Positions 34,767 through 44,005 of a stretch of 55,950 bases of DNA are shown here, one piece after another (position 1 is the first letter of the stretch; every line of letters begins with the position of its first letter). The DNA lies in assembly GCA_964528825.1 (NCBI GenBank), contig CAZGVB010000008.1:1-55950 (forward strand), read 5' to 3'. The translations under genes and the position numbers were made by a program. The notes under the pieces are model-generated. The model was not told the DNA's origin and made no database searches. It worked only from the letters and a program-made list of their open reading frames with translations. Origin of the DNA: RGIG5612 sp964528825 (GTDB taxonomy: Bacteria; Bacillota; Clostridia; Lachnospirales; Lachnospiraceae).

Positions 34767-35984
34767 ATGGATTATATACAGGCAAAGGAAAAGCTGGCAC
34801 AGGAAGGGCAGGAGCATCTTCTGAAATATTATGATGAGCTTGACGAGGCTGAGAAAAGGCAGCTGCTTGATGATATAGAAGGAATAGACTTTTCGGCGCT
34901 AAGCGTAGGTGCGGATGAGAAAAATTCAGGCAAGATCGAGCCGCTTGAGGCATGCACTTCAGATCAGATAAATGAAAATAAAGAAAAATACGAGGAGATC
35001 GGCCTTGATGCTATACATGCAGGAAAAGTGGCCTGTGTACTGCTTGCAGGCGGACAGGGCACAAGGCTCGGAGCCGACGGCCCTAAGGGCGCATACAATA
35101 TAGGCATTACAAAAGAGCTCTATATATTCGAATGCCTTATGAACAATCTCAAAACCGTAACTAAAAAAGCGGGATGCGCCGTTCCATTTGCGATCATGAC
35201 ATCTGAGAAAAATGATCTTGCGACGAGAAACTTTTTTGAGGAGCATGAATATTTCGGATATGACAGGAAATATATAGATTTCTTCGTTCAGGAGATGGTT
35301 CCTTCGACAGATTATGACGGAAAGATATATCTCGAGTCAAAAAGCCGTATCTCAAGATCACCAAACGGCAACGGCGGCTGGTACAAGTCCCTTGCTGCAG
35401 CAGGACTTGCGGACAAATATAAGAAGTCGGGAGTTGAATGGATCAATGTATTTGCCGTCGATAATGTGCTTCAAAGGATGGCCGATCCTATATTCATAGG
35501 CGCCACGATATCTTCAGGCTGTGAGGTTGGCTCAAAGGTGATCGCAAAGGCGGCTCCGGATGAAAAGGTAGGCGTAATGTGCCTGAGAGACGGCAGGCCT
35601 TCTATAGTGGAATATTATGAGCTGACGGATGAAATGGCAAATGACCGTGATGAAAAAGGACAGCTGAGATACAATTGGGGCGTAATATTAAATTATCTTC
35701 TGAACGTAAACGCGCTTGAAAGAACAGCCGGTAAGAAGATGCCATGTCATATGGTAGAAAAGAAGATCCCATATATTGATGAAAACGGTGATTATATCAG
35801 TCCCAAAGCGCCGAACGGATATAAATATGAGACGCTTATATTGGATATGATAAGCATGATGGACGGATGTCTGCCATTTGAGGTAATAAGGGAAAGAGAA
35901 TTTGCGCCTGTCAAAAATCTGCATGGCGTAGATTCGGTCGACAGTGCGAGGGCATTGCTTGAGAAAAATAATGTTACATTATAA
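34767..35984 (+). CDS. UDP-sugar pyrophosphorylase, eukaryote-like UDPGP family
   Basis: 405 residues. It makes a UDP-sugar and pyrophosphate from UTP and a sugar-1-phosphate in the cytoplasm. The nucleotide-binding signature VLLAGGQGTRLGADGPKGAY starts near residue 91; GNGGWYKSL, EWINVFAVDNVL and KVGVMCLRDGRPSIVEYYEL follow. This is the pattern of eukaryotic UDP-N-acetylhexosamine pyrophosphorylases (UAP1/AGX) and their few bacterial relatives, unlike bacterial GalU or GlmU. Whether GlcNAc-1-P, GalNAc-1-P, Glc-1-P or Gal-1-P is used cannot be told. RBS CGGAGTAAGAGAT. No sugar operon surrounds it. Confidence 0.88.
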   Translation: MDYIQAKEKLAQEGQEHLLKYYDELDEAEKRQLLDDIEGIDFSALSVGADEKNSGKIEPLEACTSDQINENKEKYEEIGLDAIHAGKVACVLLAGGQGTRLGADGPKGAYNIGITKELYIFECLMNNLKTVTKKAGCAVPFAIMTSEKNDLATRNFFEEHEYFGYDRKYIDFFVQEMVPSTDYDGKIYLESKSRISRSPNGNGGWYKSLAAAGLADKYKKSGVEWINVFAVDNVLQRMADPIFIGATISSGCEVGSKVIAKAAPDEKVGVMCLRDGRPSIVEYYELTDEMANDRDEKGQLRYNWGVILNYLLNVNALERTAGKKMPCHMVEKKIPYIDENGDYISPKAPNGYKYETLILDMISMMDGCLPFEVIREREFAPVKNLHGVDSVDSARALLEKNNVTL

Positions 35985-36101
35985 ATATAAATGTCGCGGC
36001 ATCTTAAGGACATGAGCAAATCATCAATGCTTATATGACACATGCACGGAATGTATTTATATGCCAAACCGTTATTAACAAGAGAAAGATAACAGACTAC
36101 A

Positions 36102-37856
36102 ATGAAAAATTTGACAGATAATATTACAGATGAACTGAAAAAGGCTTTTGAAAAGGCTGGATACCCTTGTGAGAATATAAGGGCGGTATTATCGAACAGA
36201 CCCGATCTTTGTGAATTTCAATGCAACGGAGCGCTTGCCCTCGCAAAGTCCGAGCATAAGCCGCCTATGGATATAGCGGAGGCAGTGAGCGCATATCTTA
36301 AGGAAAATGATATGTTTGACCTGGCCGAGGCAGTAAAACCGGGATTTATTAATCTTAAGGTATCCGGCAGTTATATTTCGGAATATATGAATACGATAGT
36401 ATCTGCCGAGGACTTTGGTCTCGAAAAAATAGGACGCGGACACAAGATCATCGTCGATTACGGCGGCCCGAATGTAGCCAAGCCTCTTCATATCGGACAT
36501 TTGCGTTCTGCTATCATAGGTGAGAGTGTCAAGCGAATATGCGCATATATGGGCTTTGAGACTATCGGTGATATACATTTGGGGGATTGGGGCCTGCAGA
36601 TAGGACAGATTATTGCCGAGCTTAGATGCAGACAGCCGCAGCTGGTATATTTTGATGAAGATTATGACGGCGATTATCCCGATGAGGCTCCTTTTACGAT
36701 ATCCGAGCTTGAGGAGATCTATCCTTGTGCAAGCGGCAAATGCAAGACGGATGAGGCCTTCTATAATGAAGCAAAGGAAGCAACTGCACAGCTGCAGCAG
36801 GGACGCAGGGGATATATAGCGCTCTGGAAGCATGTCATGAATGTCTCGGTTGCGGATCTTAAGAAAAATTACGAAAAATTGAATGTGCATTTTGAGCTTT
36901 GGAACGGAGAAAGCGATGCTCAGAAATATATTCCGGATATGCTGGAGAGCATGAAGGAAAAAGGAATATTGCAGGAGAGCAACGGCGCTCTTGTAGTAGA
37001 TATCTCACAGGATGATGATAAGAAGGAGCTTCCGCCATGCATCGTTATCAAATCAGACGGTGCCACGCTCTATGCGACTACAGATCTTGCAACGATAGTT
37101 TCGAGAGAGCAGATTTATCATCCGTCTCAGATAATATATGTTGTTGATAAACGTCAGGAGCTTCATTTTACGCAGGTATTCAGGACAAGCCGCAAGGCAG
37201 GTATCGTAGGTCCTGATACAAGACTTTCATTCCTTGGTTTTGGTACGATGAACGGCAAGGACGGACGCCCGTTTAAGACAAGAGAAGGCGGTGTATTAAG
37301 ACTGGAGACGCTTATAGCTGAGACAGAACAGGCTGTTCTTGAAAAAATGAAGCAAAATGATGATATCAAGGGTGAAGAGCTTGAAGAAACCGCAAAGCAG
37401 ATAGCTATAGCAGCTCTCAAATACGGCGACCTGTCCAATCAGGCTACAAAGGATTATATATTCGACCTGAACAAGTTCACGGAATTTGAAGGCAATACAG
37501 GGCCATATATCCTTTATACGATAGTAAGGATAAAGTCCATCCTGAATAAATACGACCGTAAGCCATCTATGCATATAAGCTTTACCGGAGAGAAGAGCGA
37601 AAAGGATCTCATGCTGAAGATAGCAGGCTTCTCGCAGATGGTATATGAGGCATATTTGGAGCTTGCACCGCATAAGATATGTGCTTATATCTATGAGCTG
37701 TCGAATGCATTTAATATGTTTTATCATGAAGTCAGGATATTGACATGCGATGATGAACAAAAGAAGGAAAGCTATATCAGCCTGATAACATTGACTAAAG
37801 CGGTACTTGAGCAATGCATAGATCTTTTGGGATTTTCAGCTCCCGAGAGAATGTAA
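36102..37856 (+). CDS. argS: Arginyl-tRNA synthetase
   Basis: 584 residues, class I. The N-terminal additional domain (about 1-110) recognises the tRNA D-loop. HIGH motif at 130-133 in GGPNVAKPLHIGHLRSAI; GDWGLQIGQI follows. The KMSKS region is degenerate as usual for ArgS (GTMNGKDGRPFKTREGG), and YGDLSNQATKDYIFD is the typical C-terminal linker. Charges tRNA-Arg. The 117-bp gap upstream has no evident T-box. No strong Shine-Dalgarno before the ATG at 36102. Monocistronic as far as can be seen. Confidence 0.97.
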   Translation: MKNLTDNITDELKKAFEKAGYPCENIRAVLSNRPDLCEFQCNGALALAKSEHKPPMDIAEAVSAYLKENDMFDLAEAVKPGFINLKVSGSYISEYMNTIVSAEDFGLEKIGRGHKIIVDYGGPNVAKPLHIGHLRSAIIGESVKRICAYMGFETIGDIHLGDWGLQIGQIIAELRCRQPQLVYFDEDYDGDYPDEAPFTISELEEIYPCASGKCKTDEAFYNEAKEATAQLQQGRRGYIALWKHVMNVSVADLKKNYEKLNVHFELWNGESDAQKYIPDMLESMKEKGILQESNGALVVDISQDDDKKELPPCIVIKSDGATLYATTDLATIVSREQIYHPSQIIYVVDKRQELHFTQVFRTSRKAGIVGPDTRLSFLGFGTMNGKDGRPFKTREGGVLRLETLIAETEQAVLEKMKQNDDIKGEELEETAKQIAIAALKYGDLSNQATKDYIFDLNKFTEFEGNTGPYILYTIVRIKSILNKYDRKPSMHISFTGEKSEKDLMLKIAGFSQMVYEAYLELAPHKICAYIYELSNAFNMFYHEVRILTCDDEQKKESYISLITLTKAVLEQCIDLLGFSAPERM

Positions 37857-37946
37857 GACTGCTGCAGCATTGCAGCACCGGAGCCAAATCGGGCAGAAGG
37901 GTCTGATGACGGTACCGCCTCAGAATGTCAAAGTGAGATTTCAGTT

Positions 37947-38017
37947 GGCATATTCCGCATGTGAGGTACTAAAGAATGTCTGTATGAGAACGGTGCGGAC
38001 GATCAGCCGGCAGTGAC
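37947..38017 (+). repeat. Dispersed intergenic repeat, copy E (diverged right half)
   Basis: GGCATATTCCGCATGTGAGGTACTAAAG-like start (only in part matching copy A), then ATGTCTGTATGAGAACGG, ending CCGGCAGTGACC. The last 11 bases CCGGCAGTGAC are the exact inverse of the left end of copies C and D (GTCACTGCCGG). It lies just before lepA. Confidence 0.55.
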
Positions 38018-38038
38018 CCCTCAGAATAAGGTGAATTA

Positions 38039-39844
38039 ATGGATCAGAAAAACATAAGAAATTTTTGTATAATCGCGCATATAGATCACGGCAAATCGAC
38101 CTTAGCAGACCGTATTATCGAAAAGACCGGGCTGCTCACGGAACGAGAGATGCAGTCACAGGTCCTTGATAATATGGATCTGGAGCGTGAGAGAGGCATC
38201 ACGATAAAGGCTCAGACCGTGCGCACGGTATATAAGGCAAATGACGGGCAGGAATATGTATTCAATCTTATAGACACACCCGGTCATGTGGACTTCAGCT
38301 ATGAGGTCTCGAGGAGCCTTGCGGCATGCGAGGGTGCTGTGCTCGTTGTAGATGCGGCTCAGGGTATAGAGGCTCAGACACTTGCAAATGTATATATGGC
38401 AATAGATCATGACCTTGAGGTAGTGCCTGTCATAAATAAGATAGACCTTCCGAGTGCGGAACCGGATAAGGTCGCGGCGGAAATAGAAGATGTGATAGGA
38501 CTTGAGGCCACGGATGCACCGAGAATATCGGCAAAAAACGATATCAATATAGATCAGGTACTTGAGGCGATCGTCCACAAGATACCGGCACCGAACGGAG
38601 ATCCGGACGCTCCCCTTAAGGCACTCATATTTGATTCATTATATGACGCCTATAAGGGAGTTATCGTCTTTATGCGTGTCAAGGAAGGACGCGTCAAGGT
38701 CGGCACTCAGGTGCGTATGATGGCCACAGGTGCCGTTTATAACGTGGTAGAGGTTGGATATTTCGGAGCGGGATCATTTATCCCATGCGATGAGCTGCAG
38801 GCCGGCATGGTAGGATACTTTACCGCTTCCATCAAGAATGTCAGAGATACTATGGTAGGCGATACCGTTACCGACAATATGAATCCATGCGCCGAACCGC
38901 TCGCGGGATATAAAAAGGTGCAGTCTATGGTCTATTGCGGCATGTATCCTGCAGACGGGGCACATTATGAGGATTTGAGAGACGCTTTGGAAAAGCTCAG
39001 GCTGAATGACGCGTCGCTTGTATACGAACCCGAGACCTCACTTGCCTTGGGATTTGGCTTCAGATGCGGATTTCTTGGATTATTGCATCTTGAGATCATT
39101 CAGGAGCGTCTTGAGAGAGAATACAATCTGGATCTTGTCACCACAGCTCCATCCGTAATATATAAGATATATAAGACTAACGGCGAGATGATGGAGCTTA
39201 CCAATCCGTCATCACTTCCGGACCCCAGTGAAATAGAATATATGGAAGAGCCTATCGCCAAGGCCGAGATCATGGTAACGAGCGATTATATCGGACCTAT
39301 CATGGAATTGTGCCAGGAGAGGCGTGGTATATATAAAGAAATAGAATATATAGAGGCCGGCAGAGCTATATTAAAATATGATCTTCCATTAAATGAGATA
39401 ATATATGATTTCTTTGACGCACTCAAATCGCGTTCGAGGGGATATGCCTCTCTCGATTATGAGATAAAGGATTATGAAAGGGCAGAGCTTGTAAAGCTGG
39501 ATATATTGGTCAATAAGGAAGAAGTCGATGCGCTTTCATTTATAGTCCATAAAGACAGTGCATATGAACGCGGAAGAAAGATATGTGAAAAACTGAAGGA
39601 CGAGATACCGCGTCATCTCTTCGAGATACCTATCCAGGCCGCGGTCGGATCCAAGATCATAGCAAGAGAGACTGTAAAGGCATTGCGAAAGGACGTGCTC
39701 TCAAAATGCTACGGCGGCGATATAACACGTAAAAAGAAGCTGCTTGAAAAGCAAAAGGAGGGAAAGAAACGTATGCGCCAGATAGGCAATGTTGAGATCC
39801 CTCAGGAAGCATTTATGAGTGTACTTAAGCTCGATGAAGATTGA
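38039..39844 (+). CDS. lepA: Translation elongation factor 4 (ribosomal back-translocase)
   Basis: 601 residues, the exact size of LepA/EF4. GTPase domain with G1 AHIDHGKST (13-21), DTPGHVDFSYEVSRSLA, and NKIDLPSA. The LepA-specific C-terminal domain is present: FEIPIQAAVGSKIIARETVK, then LRKDVLSKCYGGDITRKKKLL and LEKQKEGKKRM. It acts on stalled or mis-translocated ribosomes. The start has AAGGTG at 5 bp. hemW overlaps its 3' end, a common lepA-hemW arrangement in Firmicutes. Confidence 0.98.
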   Translation: MDQKNIRNFCIIAHIDHGKSTLADRIIEKTGLLTEREMQSQVLDNMDLERERGITIKAQTVRTVYKANDGQEYVFNLIDTPGHVDFSYEVSRSLAACEGAVLVVDAAQGIEAQTLANVYMAIDHDLEVVPVINKIDLPSAEPDKVAAEIEDVIGLEATDAPRISAKNDINIDQVLEAIVHKIPAPNGDPDAPLKALIFDSLYDAYKGVIVFMRVKEGRVKVGTQVRMMATGAVYNVVEVGYFGAGSFIPCDELQAGMVGYFTASIKNVRDTMVGDTVTDNMNPCAEPLAGYKKVQSMVYCGMYPADGAHYEDLRDALEKLRLNDASLVYEPETSLALGFGFRCGFLGLLHLEIIQERLEREYNLDLVTTAPSVIYKIYKTNGEMMELTNPSSLPDPSEIEYMEEPIAKAEIMVTSDYIGPIMELCQERRGIYKEIEYIEAGRAILKYDLPLNEIIYDFFDALKSRSRGYASLDYEIKDYERAELVKLDILVNKEEVDALSFIVHKDSAYERGRKICEKLKDEIPRHLFEIPIQAAVGSKIIARETVKALRKDVLSKCYGGDITRKKKLLEKQKEGKKRMRQIGNVEIPQEAFMSVLKLDED

Positions 39845-41069
39845 CAAGGATCTTGAATTATATATTCATATACCTTTTTGTATGCAAAAGTGCCTGTATT
39901 GCGATTTTTTGTCGGCACCGGGGACCGGGAGTATGTACAAGGCATATGTACAGTCTCTTATAAATGAGATCAACGCATACGGGAGTATCTATTCGGACAG
40001 AAAGATAATATCAATTTTTGCAGGCGGGGGTACCCCGTCTGTTCTTTCGTCTGCCTTGACGGAGAGCATAGCCCGGGCAATAAAGGATGCCTTTAATATA
40101 CAAAATACCGAAAATGGAAGCGAAAAAGAGATAGAGATCACCATAGAATGCAACCCGGGTACGCTTACAGAGGAAAAGCTCGAGACATATAAGAGGATCG
40201 GAATCAACAGGCTGAGCATCGGACTTCAATCGGCAAACAATAAAGAGCTTAAGGCTCTCGGCAGGATACATACATCAGAACAGTTCGTGCAAACATTTCA
40301 TATGGCCAGAGATATGGGCTTTGATAATATAAATGTAGATCTTATGCAGGCCATACCGCAGCAGACCTTGGAGTCATGGAAGCATACTCTTTCGGAGACT
40401 GCAGCTCTCGCACCGGAGCATATAAGTGCATATTCACTCATCATAGAAGAAAATACGCCTTTTTTTGATAGATTGAAAAAGGGGGACAATCTGAACATTC
40501 CGAGCGAGGATGAGGAGAGAGAAATATATTATTCTACGAGAGATATACTTAAGGAATTCGGATATGACAGGTACGAGATATCGAATTATTCGCTGCCCGG
40601 AAGAGAATGCAGACACAATTGCGGGTATTGGACAAGAAAAAACTATCTCGGCCTCGGTCTTGGTTCGTCCTCTCTTATAGATAATGTTAGATGGAAAAAT
40701 ATTTCCGATCTGAATTCGTATATCGAAATCTGTGATAAATATAAAAATGCTCCAATGGAGCTTATCGCCGAGTTGCAAAAGGAAAGAGAAACATTGTCCG
40801 TTAATGAACAAATGGAAGAATTCATGTTCCTTGGGCTTAGAATGACGAGAGGCATTTTTAAAGAGGATTTTACAGAGACATTCGGGAAGAACTATGACAG
40901 CATATACGGTGATATAACGAGGATCCTTAAGCAGCGCGGATATATAGAAACAAAGGAATGTATATGCCAAGACCTCGCCGGACATCCTGTGACGAAGATG
41001 CAGGTGAGACTTACGGATATTGGGGTAGATCTGAGCAACAGGGTGCTTGCGGAATTTTTGCTTGAGTGA
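39834..41069 (+). CDS. hemW: HemW, radical SAM heme chaperone
   Basis: 411 residues. Radical SAM cluster ligands CMQKCLYC at Cys16, Cys20, Cys23, followed by DF; the extra Phe/Asp environment and GGGTPS are typical of HemW rather than true coproporphyrinogen dehydrogenase HemN. NVDLMQAIPQQTLESW and ISAYSLIIEE are also family-typical. HemW inserts heme into respiratory proteins. The ATG at 39834 overlaps lepA by 11 bp; a GTG at 39819 with AGGAAG 9 nt upstream is an alternative start adding five residues. Often misnamed hemN. Confidence 0.93.
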   Translation: MKIDKDLELYIHIPFCMQKCLYCDFLSAPGTGSMYKAYVQSLINEINAYGSIYSDRKIISIFAGGGTPSVLSSALTESIARAIKDAFNIQNTENGSEKEIEITIECNPGTLTEEKLETYKRIGINRLSIGLQSANNKELKALGRIHTSEQFVQTFHMARDMGFDNINVDLMQAIPQQTLESWKHTLSETAALAPEHISAYSLIIEENTPFFDRLKKGDNLNIPSEDEEREIYYSTRDILKEFGYDRYEISNYSLPGRECRHNCGYWTRKNYLGLGLGSSSLIDNVRWKNISDLNSYIEICDKYKNAPMELIAELQKERETLSVNEQMEEFMFLGLRMTRGIFKEDFTETFGKNYDSIYGDITRILKQRGYIETKECICQDLAGHPVTKMQVRLTDIGVDLSNRVLAEFLLE

Positions 41070-41195
41070 GCATGCTGAGACATGCAGAGCAAACGGCACC
41101 GGAAATCTTGCAGATCATTTTGAAAAAACTTGCAAAACAGACCGAAAAAACAAGAAAAGTGCTTGCTTTATAAGGGAGTACTGTGATAGACTATT

Positions 41196-41282
41196 CCAGC
41201 TGTGAAACAGATGGTCCTCTGTTACGAGGTGGCTTTGACCGCCGAGGAAGTATTAAGAACATCGAATATTTTTTAGGAGGTC
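41196..41282 (+). ncRNA. Putative L19 (rplS) leader structure
   Basis: Upstream of rplS, AACAGA (41206-41211) can pair with TCTGTT (41218-41223), while CCTC (41216-41219) can pair with GAGG (41226-41229), giving overlapping or mutually exclusive stems; a third small hairpin GGC..GCC follows. Such leaders are known for autogenous control of L19 in Firmicutes. The assignment rests on position and pairing only. Confidence 0.45.
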
Positions 41283-41288
41283 ACAACA

Positions 41289-41636
41289 ATGAACGATATC
41301 ATTAAAAAGATTGAAGCAGCCCAGGTTAAAGAGCATGTTGACGAGTTCAGAGTAGGAGATACTGTTAAGGTATCTGCACTCATTAAAGAAGGCAACAGAG
41401 AGAGGATCCAGGTCTTCGAGGGAACAGTACTCAAGAGACAGGGCGGCGGACTTCGTGAAACATTTACCGTAAGAAAGCTCTCAGGCGGTGTCGGCGTTGA
41501 AAGAACATGGCCGCTGCATTCTCCTACGATCGCTTCTATTCAGGTCGTAAGAAGAGGTAAGGTAAGAAGAGCAAAGCTTAACTATCTGAGAGACAGAGTA
41601 GGTAAGGCTGCAAAGGTTAAAGAGGTTGCAAGATAA
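41289..41636 (+). CDS. rplS: 50S ribosomal protein L19
   Basis: 115 residues, the family length. Located at the 30S-50S interface. Typical sequence: FRVGDTVKVSALIKEGNRER followed by IQVFEGTVLKRQGGG, FTVRKLSGGVGVERTWPLHS, and the basic C-terminus RRGKVRRAKLNYLRDRVGKA. RBS TTTTTAGGAGGTCACAAC. It is monocistronic with a strong terminator; trmD and rimM, its usual neighbours in many bacteria, are absent here. Confidence 0.99.
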   Translation: MNDIIKKIEAAQVKEHVDEFRVGDTVKVSALIKEGNRERIQVFEGTVLKRQGGGLRETFTVRKLSGGVGVERTWPLHSPTIASIQVVRRGKVRRAKLNYLRDRVGKAAKVKEVAR

Positions 41637-41676
41637 TATTACAACCGGCCTATTGCATTTAATGGTTCGAATGTTT

Positions 41677-41715
41677 AAAGGGACAGGTATGAGAGATACA
41701 TACCTGTCCCTTTTT
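41677..41715 (+). terminator. rplS terminator
   Basis: AAAGGGACAGGTATG (41677-41691), 7-nt loop, CATACCTGTCCCTTT (41699-41713), then TT. A perfect 15-bp stem. Confidence 0.93.
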
Positions 41716-41758
41716 CAAGTATATGGAAAAGTAACGAAATCTGTGATAAAATGCCCGA

Positions 41759-42670
41759 ATGAATTATCAATGGTATCCCGGTCATATGACCAAAGCAAAA
41801 AGACAAATGCAGGAAGATATCAGGCTGGTCGATCTGGTGATAGAGCTCCTCGATGCGAGGGCACCACTATCCAGCCGCAATCCCGATATCGATATTATGG
41901 CCAAAGACAAGTCGAGGCTTATCCTGCTGAACAAAACAGATCTTGCAGACGACAATGTCACGTCAGAGTGGATCGATTATTTTGATGCTATAGAGCTTCC
42001 GGTATGCAGCCTTAATTGCAAAAATGCATCGGATATAAAAAAATTGGAGCCATATATCAGACAGGCATGCAAAAAGAAGGAAGAGCGTGATCAAAAAAGA
42101 GGCATAAAGAAGCGTCCTGTCAGAGCTATGGTGGCCGGCATTCCCAATGTCGGAAAATCCACATTTATCAATTCATATATGAAAAAGGCGGTCGCAAAGA
42201 CCGGAAACAAGCCCGGTGTGACCAAGGGAAAGCAATGGGTAAGACTCAGTCCGTCATTGGAGCTGCTTGATACTCCCGGAATATTATGGCCGAAGTTTGA
42301 GGATCAGGAGGTCGGCTTCAGGCTGGCCGCGCTTGGGTCCATAAGGGATGAAATATTAAATAAGCAAGAGCTTGCCTGCGGGTTGATAAGATTGCTGGAA
42401 AACCGTTATCCGAATATGCTTGAAGAATATTACGGATTGGAACATATATCAGACGAAGAAATCTTCCAAAACGAAGGCAATATATATGTGCAGCCTGATG
42501 CTGATATATGTATTTTATATAAGATAGCAAAGGTCAAGGGCGCTCTAAGGCCCGGCGGAGTGCTTGACAGCGAAAAGGCAGCCGCCATTTTGCTTGAGAA
42601 TTTCAGAAACGGCAAGATCGGAAAAATATCACTTGAGTCGCCGGACGTTGATCGGAGGTTAAATGTTTAA
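41759..42670 (+). CDS. rbgA: Ribosome biogenesis GTPase RbgA (YlqF)
   Basis: 303 residues, circularly permuted GTPase required for late 50S assembly. Motif order G4-G5-G1-G2-G3 is visible: NKTD near 58, then GIPNVGKST near 127, PGVTKGKQW, and DTPGILWPKF near 171. The start MNYQWYPGHMTKAKRQM is the RbgA hallmark. It lies next to rplS as in many Firmicutes and overlaps ftsY by 8 bp, suggesting coupling. No strong Shine-Dalgarno is seen before the ATG at 41759; the leader after the rplS terminator is short. Confidence 0.96.
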   Translation: MNYQWYPGHMTKAKRQMQEDIRLVDLVIELLDARAPLSSRNPDIDIMAKDKSRLILLNKTDLADDNVTSEWIDYFDAIELPVCSLNCKNASDIKKLEPYIRQACKKKEERDQKRGIKKRPVRAMVAGIPNVGKSTFINSYMKKAVAKTGNKPGVTKGKQWVRLSPSLELLDTPGILWPKFEDQEVGFRLAALGSIRDEILNKQELACGLIRLLENRYPNMLEEYYGLEHISDEEIFQNEGNIYVQPDADICILYKIAKVKGALRPGGVLDSEKAAAILLENFRNGKIGKISLESPDVDRRLNV

Positions 42671-43964
42671 TTGGTTTAAGAAAAATAAAGATAAGGCTGA
42701 AGAAAAGCAGGAAGATCATGCATGCGGTGAGCAGATGGCGTCGGAAGGTGCCGAGAATGCCGCGCCGGAAAGCTCTGAAAATATATCAGATGACGGAGCT
42801 GAGGCTCAGTACAGCGCATCAGCCGAGAAAGAAACAGCTGCAGCCGGGAAAGAGGCAGTAACACCCGAGAACGTGGTAATCACACCCGAGAACGAGGTGG
42901 TCGCACCCGAGAAAGAGGCAGTTACATCTGAGAAAGAGGCGGCTGCATCTGAGAAAGAGGAGGCCACATCCGAGAAAGAAACAGCAGCATCCGAGAAAGA
43001 GGTGGTCGAATCCGAGGAGGATGCAGCAGCACCTGCGGGACGGACATATGCGGATGACCATGAAGAGCCGCTGATATCATCAAAAATACAAAAGAAGAAG
43101 CCGGGATTTTTTTCAAAATTCTTCGGCAATTTGTTTAAGAATATCGATGATGATTTCTATGACGATCTTGAGGAGCTCTTGATCGAAGGAGATATGGGAG
43201 TAGCCGCGACAGAGGAGCTGCTGGATAATCTGCGCGATGAGGTGACAAGAAATAAAAGCCTTAAGACGTCGGGTGATGCTAAGGCATTTCTCATAGAAGA
43301 TATCAAAAGGCTGATGAGACAGCCTGAGGGAGCCTATGACTTTGAAAATGAGCATAGCGTGGTCATGCTCATAGGTGTAAATGGCGTTGGAAAGACTACA
43401 TGTGCGGGCAAGATCGCGAAATTGTATTCCGATGCCGGAAAAAAGGTGATCCTTGCGGGTGCGGATACATTCAGAGCCGCAGCTACCGAGCAGCTCAAGG
43501 TATGGGCAGAACGGGCCGGCTGTTATCTTGTGGCGGGAGCAGAAGGAGCAGATCCCGGCTCGGTCGTATATGATGCCTCGAGTGCCGCTAAGGCAAGATG
43601 CGCGGATATTCTCCTTTGCGATACCGCAGGAAGACTGCATAATAAAAAGAATTTGATGAACGAGCTGGCCAAGCTGGATAAGATCTTTTCCGGGCAGCTT
43701 CCTGACTATAAGAGGGAAAATATCATAGTTCTTGATGCGACAACAGGCCAAAATGCATTGCAGCAGGCAAAGGAATTTGGCGAGGTCATGAATATTGACG
43801 GTGTAATACTCACAAAGCTTGACGGGACTGCAAAGGGAGGCATAGCTGTTGCCATTACAAGAGAGCTTAATGTTCCGGTGAAATATATAGGCGTCGGCGA
43901 GGGAATAGGAGATCTTAGAAGATTTGAGCCGGACGGCTTTGTGGATTCACTTTTCGAATCATAA
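42663..43964 (+). CDS. ftsY: Signal recognition particle receptor FtsY
   Basis: 433 residues. Docks SRP-bound ribosomes at the membrane. Residues 1-140 form an acidic N-terminal A region; 55-124 are ten 7-residue repeats of the type EKEAVTS. The N domain spans about 150-230; the GTPase G domain has G1 GVNGVGKTT at 238-246, DTAGRL at 320-325, DATTGQNAL and TKLDGTAKGG. C-terminal YIGVGEGIGDLRRFEPDGFV is the FtsY signature. It starts inside rbgA after GATCGGAGGTTAA. ffh is not in the window. Confidence 0.97.
   Translation: MFNWFKKNKDKAEEKQEDHACGEQMASEGAENAAPESSENISDDGAEAQYSASAEKETAAAGKEAVTPENVVITPENEVVAPEKEAVTSEKEAAASEKEEATSEKETAASEKEVVESEEDAAAPAGRTYADDHEEPLISSKIQKKKPGFFSKFFGNLFKNIDDDFYDDLEELLIEGDMGVAATEELLDNLRDEVTRNKSLKTSGDAKAFLIEDIKRLMRQPEGAYDFENEHSVVMLIGVNGVGKTTCAGKIAKLYSDAGKKVILAGADTFRAAATEQLKVWAERAGCYLVAGAEGADPGSVVYDASSAAKARCADILLCDTAGRLHNKKNLMNELAKLDKIFSGQLPDYKRENIIVLDATTGQNALQQAKEFGEVMNIDGVILTKLDGTAKGGIAVAITRELNVPVKYIGVGEGIGDLRRFEPDGFVDSLFES
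42825..43034 (+). repeat. 21-bp coding repeats in ftsY (ten units)
   Basis: Ten consecutive in-frame 7-codon units from Glu55 to Pro124: EKETAAA, GKEAVTP, ENVVITP, ENEVVAP, EKEAVTS, EKEAAAS, EKEEATS, EKETAAS, EKEVVES, EEDAAAP. Because the unit is a multiple of three, unit gain or loss would keep the reading frame. Confidence 0.9.
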
Positions 43965-44005
43965 TTGACATTAATGTTTATCGCTTACGGAGGATAGATA
44001 AGGCA

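Noticed and set aside
35985..36101. T-box or other riboswitch before argS, and likewise before gltX or asd
   Set aside because: I found no T-box sequence, specifier loop with antiterminator, or lysine-riboswitch-like conserved core in these gaps.
42806..43129. Reverse-strand Ser/Phe-rich frames opposite the ftsY repeats
   Set aside because: They are mirror translations of the 21-bp repeat and have no start signals.
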